NCBI GenBank assembly: GCA_964429355.1
Contig: CAYSCH010000075.1
Span: 1 to 30,656 of the forward strand
Length of the DNA: 30,656 nucleotides
Direction: 5' to 3'
DNA from: JAAYAY01 sp964429355
GTDB lineage: Bacteria; Planctomycetota; Planctomycetia; Pirellulales; Thermoguttaceae
The position numbers were made by a program, and so were the translations under genes. Shown here piece after piece: positions 8,726 through 18,005 of the stretch; the stretch's first letter is position 1, and each line of letters starts with the position of its first letter. The notes beneath the pieces were generated by a model, which was not told where the DNA came from, did not search any database, and was given only the letters and a program-made list of their open reading frames with translations.

Positions 8726-10078
8726 ATGCTATGGCTGGCGGTACCTGTCTTGCTGGAGCAGGTCCTGTCCATGCTGGTCGGGCTCTCGGATCGGGCCATC
8801 ACGGGCCACTATCTGGAGACTTCCCACCTGGCCGCGATCAATTCGATGGCTTACGTCCTGTGGCTGGTCTATGAGACGTTCGCCGTGGTGGCGATCGGAG
8901 GCACCGCCATGGTCGCCCGCTTTGTCGGAGCAGGCGACCGGGACGCAGCCCAGCGAGTTGCCAATCAAGCTCTCTTGATAGGAGCCGTCATGGCGGCGGC
9001 CGGGATGGCCTTCTGGGCAGTGGCTGGAGGCTGGGCGGTCAGTCTCCTGCGTCTTGAAGGACCGGCCGCGGAACAGGCGATCCTCTACATCCGCTACGTA
9101 CTGCCCGTGATTCCCCTTATCATGGTCGAGGCGGTTGGGATTGCCTGCCTTCGCGGGGCGGGAGACATGGTGGCCGGATTGGTCACCATGGCAATCGTGA
9201 ATCTTGTGAACATCGCCCTCAGTTGGAGCCTGGTCTTGGGATTGGGCCCGTTGCCGGCACTGGGCTGGCGAGGCGTTGCCCTCGGTACGGCCACGGGGTA
9301 CGCGGTCGGTGGACTCATCGTTCTGTGGCTTCTCGCCAAAGGACGAAGCGGACTGGCCATTCGACCCGACCTTCTACGACCTGACTGGGACCTGATCAGG
9401 CGCCTGCTGCGAATCGGGCTGCCCGGCGGCGCCGACACCCTTTCGATTATCACCTGTCAACTATGGTTTGTTTCAGTCGTCAACGGGCTCGGCGACACAG
9501 CGGCGGCCGCCCACGGCGTTGCCATCGGAATCGAGTCGCTGGCCTATCTTCCAGGGGTGGCATTCCAAGCGGCCGCTGCAACCCTTGCCGGTCAGTATCT
9601 GGGGGCGGGAGACCACCGAAAGGCCACCCGCAGCACGTCCATGGCGTGCCTCGTAGGAGGCGGTCTGATGACCATGGTCGGCGTGTTGTTCTTCTGCCAG
9701 GCTGAGCACCTTCCCCTCCTGTTCCTGGCCGCTCGGCACGCCGACGTCGCGGCCATGACCGCACCGCTCTTACAGATCGTTGGGTCGGCCATGCCTTCCC
9801 TGGCGGTCACCATGATCCTCAGCGGAGCCTTGCGCGGCGCTGGCGACACACGGTGGCCTTTGGTTTTCTCAATGATTGGCATGCTCGGGATCCGGCTACC
9901 GTTGGCCTATTGGTTTGCCTTGGACTCCGTTCGTCTGCCCGTTGCCGGGATCGTCGTGGTCGGCTGGAATCTGGGCGTTGTCGGCGCCTGGTATGCGATG
10001 GCAACCGACCTTGCAGTGCGGGCCCTCCTCATCCTTCACCGTTTCTCGCGAGGGAACTGGAAGCGGATCGAGGTTTGA
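8726..10078 (+). CDS. MATE family efflux transporter
   Basis: The product (450 residues from this start) has the MATE layout of two six-helix halves. Typical segments include LPVLLEQ-like helix 1 (here VPVLLEQVLSMLVGLSDRA), GGTAMVARFVGAGD after helix 2, CLRGAGDM at the end of the first half, and LSGALRGAGDTRWPL in the second half. It should export organic cations or metabolites using a Na+ or H+ gradient. The start is uncertain: ATG 8726 leaves almost no residues before helix 1 and lacks a clear Shine-Dalgarno site, while in-frame TTG codons at 8669 and 8684 would add 14-19 residues. The frame is open back to 8534. The gene stands alone, with its own upstream repeats and terminators before it. 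Confidence 0.85.
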   Translation: MLWLAVPVLLEQVLSMLVGLSDRAITGHYLETSHLAAINSMAYVLWLVYETFAVVAIGGTAMVARFVGAGDRDAAQRVANQALLIGAVMAAAGMAFWAVAGGWAVSLLRLEGPAAEQAILYIRYVLPVIPLIMVEAVGIACLRGAGDMVAGLVTMAIVNLVNIALSWSLVLGLGPLPALGWRGVALGTATGYAVGGLIVLWLLAKGRSGLAIRPDLLRPDWDLIRRLLRIGLPGGADTLSIITCQLWFVSVVNGLGDTAAAAHGVAIGIESLAYLPGVAFQAAAATLAGQYLGAGDHRKATRSTSMACLVGGGLMTMVGVLFFCQAEHLPLLFLAARHADVAAMTAPLLQIVGSAMPSLAVTMILSGALRGAGDTRWPLVFSMIGMLGIRLPLAYWFALDSVRLPVAGIVVVGWNLGVVGAWYAMATDLAVRALLILHRFSRGNWKRIEV

Positions 10079-10388
10079 ATTGGAGCCGATAACCCCCTGG
10101 CTGATCGTGGTCATCGCTGCCCGTGCTACGAACCTCAATGATCGTGTAGTTCTTCACAAACACTCGCGACTTGCCGGGAGCAGGCCATTTCAGCCGAGCG
10201 GTAGCTCGTATTGATTAGCGGCCCTGCCGCCCGTGGGAGACTCGCCATTTTGTGGCAATCTCCCATACATCCCCCCTTCCGGGATGCCGTGGTCAGAAGC
10301 TAGGATAAGGTTTTGTGTTCCCGCGATATCGGAATTGGAAACGCGCTCTTCGAGGTTTGGGGCAGCGACGTGTCGGAGGCTGTGGCAT
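10079..10388. other. leader region before speA
   Basis: No gene is supported. The open frame extends upstream of the chosen speA start to a GTG at 10233, but its residues do not resemble the decarboxylase family. A hairpin can form from GGGAGA (10235-10240) and TCTCCC (10259-10264) with inner CCA/TGG pairs. No known riboswitch pattern was recognised. Confidence 0.45.
10375..10379 (+). promoter_or_regulatory. ribosome binding site that sets the speA start
   Basis: GGAGG at 10375-10379 lies 9 bases before ATG 10389. This supports the shorter reading rather than the GTG at 10233. Confidence 0.7.
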
Positions 10389-12314
<1,926 letters not shown>

Positions 12315-12796
12315 AGCGGCCGGATCCGATTGACCCAGCCATAGCGATTCGAGCAAACGCGGTCCACCACGTTTCATGGGAGCCGGTTCCGCTCTTCCAA
12401 CAGCCGAACCACCCACCCAAAGGTAGCGCGGCGCTGGTTTGAAGGTCGCCGTCGATCAACGCTCCATGAGCCTTCCTCGCGACAGGACCGGGCTTTGCAC
12501 AACCGGCGGTGATTGGCTGGGAAGAGGAACTGGGGTCGGAAAAGCCTCGAATCGGGCTGGAGTCACTATACAGTGTATGGCGCAAACATACACAAATGGC
12601 TCCGCAGCGACCATTCTGGTCGGTATTCCTCGCCACTTGGCTGCTGCTCGGCAAGAATGTGCTCAGACTCGCCTGGCGTTGCAAGAGATTGTAAATAAAT
12701 AATTTGCGTCACGAAACCAGGGGAGGGAGCTTGTTGCAGTGCCATGGAAGCCACGAGACTGATCGAAACGGCACGCCAATTGCACCCCGTTGTTTC

Positions 12797-12847
12797 GGAC
12801 GTTGCGGCACNNNNNNNNNNTCCCCAGCCGCAACGTCCACTTCTTTT
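12797..12847 (+). terminator. terminator-like hairpin interrupted by the N gap
   Basis: GGACGTTGCGGC (12797-12808) and GCCGCAACGTCC (12827-12838) are perfect 12-base inverted repeats on either side of the ten Ns. A T-rich tract (ACTTCTTTTTTA, 12839-12850) follows. This would terminate plus-strand transcription after speA. The real loop length is unknown because the Ns are probably a placeholder. Confidence 0.6.
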
Positions 12848-13014
12848 TTACCCCCTGTCGAACGGCCTGCGAAATAGGGATCGTCGTGGCCGACGAGGCA
12901 ACCGTCTGGAACGCGCAACGCCCAAAATCCTGGACATATCATCGCAACTGACTGTGGAGCTGAATCTTTCGGGGCCGGAACAGAGAAGAGAACGACCCTG
13001 AGGCGGTTTTCCGA

Positions 13015-13094
13015 ATCGGTCTGTCCTTTCAGACCGATCGGATCGAGAATGCTCCCTGGGGATTGTTCCCATCCTCGTTCCAACGAGGATGGGA
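13015..13094 (+). promoter_or_regulatory. two hairpins in the leader of the H2-sensor operon
   Basis: Hairpin 1 pairs ATCGGTCTG (13015-13023) with CAGACCGAT (13030-13038) around the loop TCCTTT. Hairpin 2 pairs TCCCATCCTCGTT (13067-13079) with AACGAGGATGGGA (13082-13094) around CC. GCTCCC at 13051-13056 could instead pair with GGGAGC at 13091-13096, giving a competing fold. No T run follows, so these are more likely leader or operator structures than terminators. Confidence 0.45.
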
Positions 13095-13212
13095 GCGTCC
13101 CCTCCCCTACTCGCGGGACCGCGGAACCTATGCTTGCATGGGCGCCGTGCCAGTCGGACGAAACGGATTCGTCCCGGCTGCTTGAGGTCCTTTCCCGTGG
13201 TGGCGCAAAACG

Positions 13213-15255
13213 ATGACGACGGCCCTGATCACGACGGTAAAAGAGCGATGTCGCATGTGCTACACGTGCGTCCGCGAGTGTCCGGCCAAAGCGATTCGTA
13301 TCGTCGACGGACAGGCTGAAGTGGTCGGTGCACGCTGTATTGCCTGCGGCAATTGCGTTCGTGTCTGCTCGCAGCAGGCAAAACGGGTGGCAGAATCGAT
13401 CGACCGGGTCGATCAACTGCTGGCGGGCCCGTTACCGGTATTTGCCCTTCTGGCTCCCAGTTTTCCAGCCGAGTTCACGAACATCCCCTATGGGCACTTG
13501 GTGGGGATGGTGCGGGCTTTGGGATTCGCGCGGGTACACGAGGTGTCGTTTGGTGCGGACCTCGTTGCCCGTCAGTATCGGCGACTGCTCGCCGACCGTG
13601 GCGATCGCCGATTCATGGCCACAACTTGTCCAGCCGTGGTCGGGTACGTGGAGCGGTACCATCCGGAATTGACGAGCACGTTGGCTCCGATTGTCTCTCC
13701 GATGGTTGCCACCGCCCGGGCCGTACGCCATCTCGCGGGAGAAGAGATCGCCCTGGTTTTCATCGGCCCGTGTATCGCCAAGAAAGCGGAGGCGGATAGC
13801 CCGCTTCTGAGAGGCGAGGTTTCGGCCGTGCTGACCTTTCCCGAGTTGCGCCGCATGCTGGCCCGTGCGGGCGTCGATCCGTCGCAAGTGGACCCGTCGG
13901 ACTTCGATCCGCCCCACGGCGCCGTCGGGGGAGTCTTTCCGATCGGTCGCGGCATGCTGCAAACGGCTGATCTTCAGGAGGACCTGATGACCGGCGACGT
14001 CGTTGCCACCGAAGGTCGGATGCGCACGTTCGAGGCGATCCGCGAGTTTGCCGCCGGGGACCTCGGCGCTCGCCTCCTTGAAACGCTCTGCTGCGAAGGC
14101 TGCATCATGGGCGCCGGGATCAGCAGCGATCTACCCTTGTTCAATCGCCGCCGGCACGTTCGCCTGTTTGCCGCCGAGCGAATCCGCCAACTCGACCGGG
14201 AGGCGTGGAACCAGGCCATGGCCGAACTTGACGGATTGGATCTCGGCCGGGGCTTTGAGCCAAACGACCAGCGAGTTGCCGCGCCGGCCGACGAGACCCT
14301 GGCGCGAATCCTGCTGCGGCTGGGCAAGCACTCCGTCGAGGATGAGTTGAACTGCGGTGCCTGTGGTTACGAAAGCTGTCGGGAACACGCGGTGGCAATC
14401 TACAAGGGCCTCGCCGAGCACGAGATGTGCCTGCCCAATACGATCGACCAGCTCCGCATCGCCTTGAAAGAGGTGGAACAGTCGAAAGAACAACTCGCCA
14501 GCGCTCAGGAAGCACTTATGCACTCCGAAAAGCTCGCCAGCATGGGCCAGCTGGCGGCAGGGATCGCACACGAGGTCAACAATCCCCTGGGTGTCGTGCT
14601 CATGTACGCTCACTTGCTCCTCGACGAAAGTTCGCCCGACGCTGAGACCCGCGAGGATCTGCAATTGATCGTCGAGCAGGCCGATCGCTGCAAGAAGATC
14701 GTGGCCGGCCTCCTCCACTTCGCACGCCAGAACCGAGTCATTCGTGCCGAGGCCGACATTTGCGATATGGTGGACCGGCTCCTCAAAGTGGTCCAGATTC
14801 CCAAGAGCATTTCGCTCCGTGTGAACCACAACCTGGACAGCCCGGTGGCGAGGATCGACCGCGACCAGATGGGCCAGGTGCTCACAAATCTCGTGAGCAA
14901 TGCGATCGGCGCCATGCCGGAGGGTGGCAAGCTGATCGTTCGGACAGCCGGCGATGCCGAGAAAGTGACGATCTCCGTCACCGACACCGGATGTGGAATC
15001 CCGGAGGAGAATCGCCAGAAGATCTTCGAGCCGTTCTTCACCACCAAGCATATCGGCAAAGGCACGGGACTTGGGCTTGCAGTCAGTTACGGGATCGTCA
15101 AGATGCACCGCGGAGATATCCAGGTCGAGTCCAACGCCGATCCGAAGGCGGGGCCCACCGGTACCACTTTCACGTTGATCCTCCCGCGTGATGTCGCAGA
15201 CGACTCCGACGACGAACCCAAGGGACTCCTCGAACCCGACGGAGAGCGAGAATGA
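13213..15255 (+). CDS. HydS-like sensory [FeFe]-hydrogenase fused to a histidine kinase
   Basis: The 680-residue chain has, in order: two ferredoxin-like [4Fe-4S] sites (C13/C16/C19/C23 and C42/C45/C48/C52); an [FeFe]-hydrogenase H-domain with H-cluster cysteines C139 (TTCPAVV), C187 (FIGPCIAKK), C293 and C297 (CCEGCIMGAG); an extra Fe-S domain like PF04060 (C381, C384, C389 and a Cys near 406); a coiled-coil linker; and a HisKA kinase core (H453 in IAHEVNNP) with the N box NLVSNAIGAMPEGG, DTGCGIP, FEPFFTTK and GTGLGL. There is no membrane segment, so it is cytoplasmic. The position equivalent to the proton-relay cysteine of catalytic enzymes is threonine (T138). The variant motifs match sensory (group C/D) enzymes. 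It likely turns H2 level or redox state into autophosphorylation. Start ATG 13213 has only a weak upstream GGTGG. It overlaps the next gene by ATGA. Confidence 0.9.
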   Translation: MTTALITTVKERCRMCYTCVRECPAKAIRIVDGQAEVVGARCIACGNCVRVCSQQAKRVAESIDRVDQLLAGPLPVFALLAPSFPAEFTNIPYGHLVGMVRALGFARVHEVSFGADLVARQYRRLLADRGDRRFMATTCPAVVGYVERYHPELTSTLAPIVSPMVATARAVRHLAGEEIALVFIGPCIAKKAEADSPLLRGEVSAVLTFPELRRMLARAGVDPSQVDPSDFDPPHGAVGGVFPIGRGMLQTADLQEDLMTGDVVATEGRMRTFEAIREFAAGDLGARLLETLCCEGCIMGAGISSDLPLFNRRRHVRLFAAERIRQLDREAWNQAMAELDGLDLGRGFEPNDQRVAAPADETLARILLRLGKHSVEDELNCGACGYESCREHAVAIYKGLAEHEMCLPNTIDQLRIALKEVEQSKEQLASAQEALMHSEKLASMGQLAAGIAHEVNNPLGVVLMYAHLLLDESSPDAETREDLQLIVEQADRCKKIVAGLLHFARQNRVIRAEADICDMVDRLLKVVQIPKSISLRVNHNLDSPVARIDRDQMGQVLTNLVSNAIGAMPEGGKLIVRTAGDAEKVTISVTDTGCGIPEENRQKIFEPFFTTKHIGKGTGLGLAVSYGIVKMHRGDIQVESNADPKAGPTGTTFTLILPRDVADDSDDEPKGLLEPDGERE

Positions 15256-16442
15256 GCGAAATGGACCAGCTCCGAGTCCTGGTCGTCGACGACGAACCGG
15301 GAATGCGCCGCGGGGTAGCCCGGACGCTCCGTAATTTCACGGTCACCGTTCCCAATGTCGAGCAAGCCGTTCGCTTCGAGATCGAAGAGGCCGAATCGGG
15401 AGAGGTCGCGCTTGCCAGGATCGCTGCCTCGCCGCCGGATATCATGCTTCTGGACCACAAGATGCCCGGAATCAGCGGGCTGGATGTGTTGCACCATGTG
15501 GCGGCCAGGAAATCCGACATCCTCACCGTGATGATCACGGCCTACGCCTCGATCGAAACGGCGGTGGCGGCCACGAAACAGGGTGCCTACGACTTCCTCG
15601 CCAAACCGTTCACACCGGACGAACTGCGAAACACCGTCCGCAAGGCAACGGTTCGGATTGCGCTGGCCCGCGAGGCACGCAAACTCGCTGAGGAACGCCG
15701 CCAGGTGCGGTTTCAGTTCGTCCGGGTCCTGGGCCACGAATTGAAGTCGCCCCTCAGCGCCGTCGACGGCTTTCTGCAACTCGTGCAGAATCGAACCTTG
15801 GGCAACGATCTCGTCGCCTACGAGGAGGTTCTCCGCCGCAGCCGGGACCGTCTCCAGGGAATGTTCAAGCTGATTGCCGACCTGCTCGACATGACCCGCA
15901 TCGAATCCGGTCAAATGGAGCGGCACCTCGAGAAAATCGACCTTGTGGAAGTCGCGCATTCGGCCATCGAACTGCAACGTGCGGAAGCCGATCGGCGAGG
16001 CATTATTTGCACTGTCCAAAATGTCGATCCCGTCGCGATCCTGGCGGATTGCGGCGAAATGGAGATGGTCTTTAATAATCTCGTTTCCAACGCGGTAAAA
16101 TACAATCGTGACCAGGGCCGAGTGGATATCACCATTGTCCCTGAGATCGACCGAGTCCAGATCCGCGTTGCCGACACGGGAATCGGTCTGACCGAGCAGG
16201 AAGCGGAGAAGCTTTTCGGCGAATTCGTCCGCATCAAGAACGAGAAAACGCGAAACATCCACGGCAGCGGGTTGGGACTGTCGATCATCAAGAAGATTGC
16301 CGATCTTTATGCCGGCGACGTTTCGGTTTCGAGCCGAGCGGACGAAGGCAGTACGTTCACCATCTCGCTGGCGACCCCTATTCAAGACTCGCGGGATTCA
16401 TTGGAAGTCGACCCAGTCGCTTCCGGAAAAGTACCATCATGA
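15252..16442 (+). CDS. response regulator receiver fused to a histidine kinase
   Basis: The 396-residue protein starts with a receiver domain (about residues 7-130): DDEP acidic pocket, phospho-acceptor D68 in LLDHKMPG, the ITAY threonine and the KPF lysine. A HisKA domain follows (H162 in LGHELKSPL), then a HATPase core with NNLVSNAVKYN, DTGIGL and GSGLGLSI. It is cytoplasmic and has no DNA-binding or enzymatic output domain. It overlaps the hydrogenase-kinase gene upstream and hydG downstream by ATGA junctions, so the three are almost certainly co-translated. The natural reading is that the upstream kinase phosphorylates D68, which then controls kinase activity at H162. The region between receiver helix 1 and strand 2 is several residues longer than usual. 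The final target is not encoded here. Confidence 0.88.
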   Translation: MSEMDQLRVLVVDDEPGMRRGVARTLRNFTVTVPNVEQAVRFEIEEAESGEVALARIAASPPDIMLLDHKMPGISGLDVLHHVAARKSDILTVMITAYASIETAVAATKQGAYDFLAKPFTPDELRNTVRKATVRIALAREARKLAEERRQVRFQFVRVLGHELKSPLSAVDGFLQLVQNRTLGNDLVAYEEVLRRSRDRLQGMFKLIADLLDMTRIESGQMERHLEKIDLVEVAHSAIELQRAEADRRGIICTVQNVDPVAILADCGEMEMVFNNLVSNAVKYNRDQGRVDITIVPEIDRVQIRVADTGIGLTEQEAEKLFGEFVRIKNEKTRNIHGSGLGLSIIKKIADLYAGDVSVSSRADEGSTFTISLATPIQDSRDSLEVDPVASGKVPS

Positions 16443-17863
16443 CCACGGCCAGTGACCGAAAGACGCTCAGCACGAGTGGGTACCATTTCATCGACGAAGA
16501 CCTCTTTGGCCAGCTCCTGCTCGCCAGGCCGGATCACGGCGTTGTCCGCGACGTGATCGCCAAGAGCCTGGCCAAGGTGCCGCTCGAACCGGACGAAACC
16601 GCCATTCTTCTGCGCGCGGACGATCCGGAACTCGTCGAAGAGATTTTTGCGGCCGCCCGTCAGCTCAAACGCGACGTCTACGGCAATCGCATCGTTCTTT
16701 TTGCGCCCCTCTACGTCGGTAGCTACTGCCGAAACGACTGCCTCTACTGCGCCTTCCGCAGCTCCAATCGCGACGTTGTGCGGCATACCCTTTCCCCGGA
16801 AGAACTGACCGCCCAGATCGAAACCCTTGAGCGTCACGGGCATAAACGGCTGATCCTGGTCTTCGGCGAGCATCCGGCCTACGACCCGGCGTTCATCGCC
16901 GACTGCGTGCGGCGAGTCTATGCAACTCGCACCGGGCACGGCGAGATCCGCCGCGTCAACATCAACGCCGCGCCCTTGGATCATGCCGGTTTCCGGATCA
17001 TGAAGCAGGCGGGCATCGGCACCTACCAGGTGTTCCAGGAAACCTACCACCGGGCAACCTACGCCAAGATGCACGCTCCCGAGTCGTCGAAGGGCGACTA
17101 TCTCTGGCGACTCGATTCGCCGGCCCGCGCGATCGAATCCGGTTGCGACGATGTGGGAATCGGAGCCCTTTTCGGGCTCTACGACTGGCGGTTCGAGGTC
17201 CTCTCGCTCGTCGCCCACAGCCGCCACCTTCAGAAGCATTACGGTGTGGGGCCCCACACGATCAGCTTTCCACGCCTACGCCCGGCGCTCGGTGTCCGGC
17301 TCGACGATAAGTACACCGTCAGCGACGAGGATTTCAAACGCGTTGTGGCCATACTTCGCCTGGCCGTGCCCTACACGGGCATGATCCTCACCGCAAGAGA
17401 GACCGCCGACGTCCGCCGCGAGGTCATGGCCTTCGGTGTCTCCCAGATCGACGCGGGGAGCCGCATCGAACTGGCCGGCTACACTGCCGCCGAGAGAGTC
17501 CAGCAGATCGAAAAGGAACAATTCGAGCTGGGCGATCTCCGTTCCCTCGACGAAGTCATGCACGAGCTGATCCTTGACGGCTATGTACCGAGCTTCTGCA
17601 CGGCATGTTACCGGGCCGGCCGAACCGGCGAACATTTCATGGAGTTTGCCATCCCAGGCTTCATCCAGAATCTCTGCACTCCCAACGCGCTGACAACGCT
17701 TCAGGAATATCTCTGCGACTACGGCTCTGAAGAGACCCGGGCCGCCGGTGCCCAACTGATCGAGAAAGAACTGGGGCGGCTGCCCGAAGGCCCCCGCAAA
17801 CAGGAACTCCAGCAGCGACTCGAGCGCATCCGCCAGTCCGACCAGCGCGATTTGTACTTCTGA
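16439..17863 (+). CDS. hydG: [FeFe]-hydrogenase maturase HydG (radical SAM tyrosine lyase)
   Basis: HydG splits tyrosine with SAM chemistry to make CO and cyanide and delivers them on an Fe-cysteine unit for the H-cluster. The 474-residue protein has the radical SAM motif C-x3-C-x2-C (C97, C101, C104; CRNDCLYC). It also has the HydG-specific C-terminal cluster C-x2-C-x22-C (C387, C390, C413; CTACYRAGRTGEHF onward). This second cluster separates it from the thiazole enzyme ThiH. Length and motif spacing match the family. The ATG overlaps the stop of the receiver-kinase gene. Placement behind a sensory hydrogenase and ahead of aspA and hydF fits an H-cluster assembly role. Confidence 0.95.
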   Translation: MTTASDRKTLSTSGYHFIDEDLFGQLLLARPDHGVVRDVIAKSLAKVPLEPDETAILLRADDPELVEEIFAAARQLKRDVYGNRIVLFAPLYVGSYCRNDCLYCAFRSSNRDVVRHTLSPEELTAQIETLERHGHKRLILVFGEHPAYDPAFIADCVRRVYATRTGHGEIRRVNINAAPLDHAGFRIMKQAGIGTYQVFQETYHRATYAKMHAPESSKGDYLWRLDSPARAIESGCDDVGIGALFGLYDWRFEVLSLVAHSRHLQKHYGVGPHTISFPRLRPALGVRLDDKYTVSDEDFKRVVAILRLAVPYTGMILTARETADVRREVMAFGVSQIDAGSRIELAGYTAAERVQQIEKEQFELGDLRSLDEVMHELILDGYVPSFCTACYRAGRTGEHFMEFAIPGFIQNLCTPNALTTLQEYLCDYGSEETRAAGAQLIEKELGRLPEGPRKQELQQRLERIRQSDQRDLYF

Positions 17864-18005
17864 GAGAAGCGATCGGGGCCCCCCTCGTCCGGCTCTCCGG
17901 CGTGAGTCAGAAAGAAACACCACCCACCTCCTGCACTACAAGTAAGCAGTAGCACACCATTACGTACCTGCACTGCCTCCAAGCAAGCTGGTACAGGTCG
18001 TCGCC

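Larger units (their letters stand above)
12315..13212. other. long gene-free region with an assembly gap and hairpins
   Basis: Nearly 900 bases carry no supported gene. Ten Ns occupy 12811-12820. The stretch contains a terminator-like hairpin spanning the gap (12797-12838) and two further hairpins (13015-13038 and 13067-13094) shortly before the sensor gene. The open frames seen here lack protein-like composition, and one of them runs through the Ns. Confidence 0.6.

Noticed and set aside
12709..13416. minus-strand open frame through the N gap
   Set aside because: Contains unknown residues from the Ns and runs into the ferredoxin-coding start of the sensor gene on the other strand.
16439..17863. 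thiazole enzyme ThiH instead of HydG
   Set aside because: The C-terminal C-x2-C-x22-C cluster and the hydF neighbour are specific to HydG.
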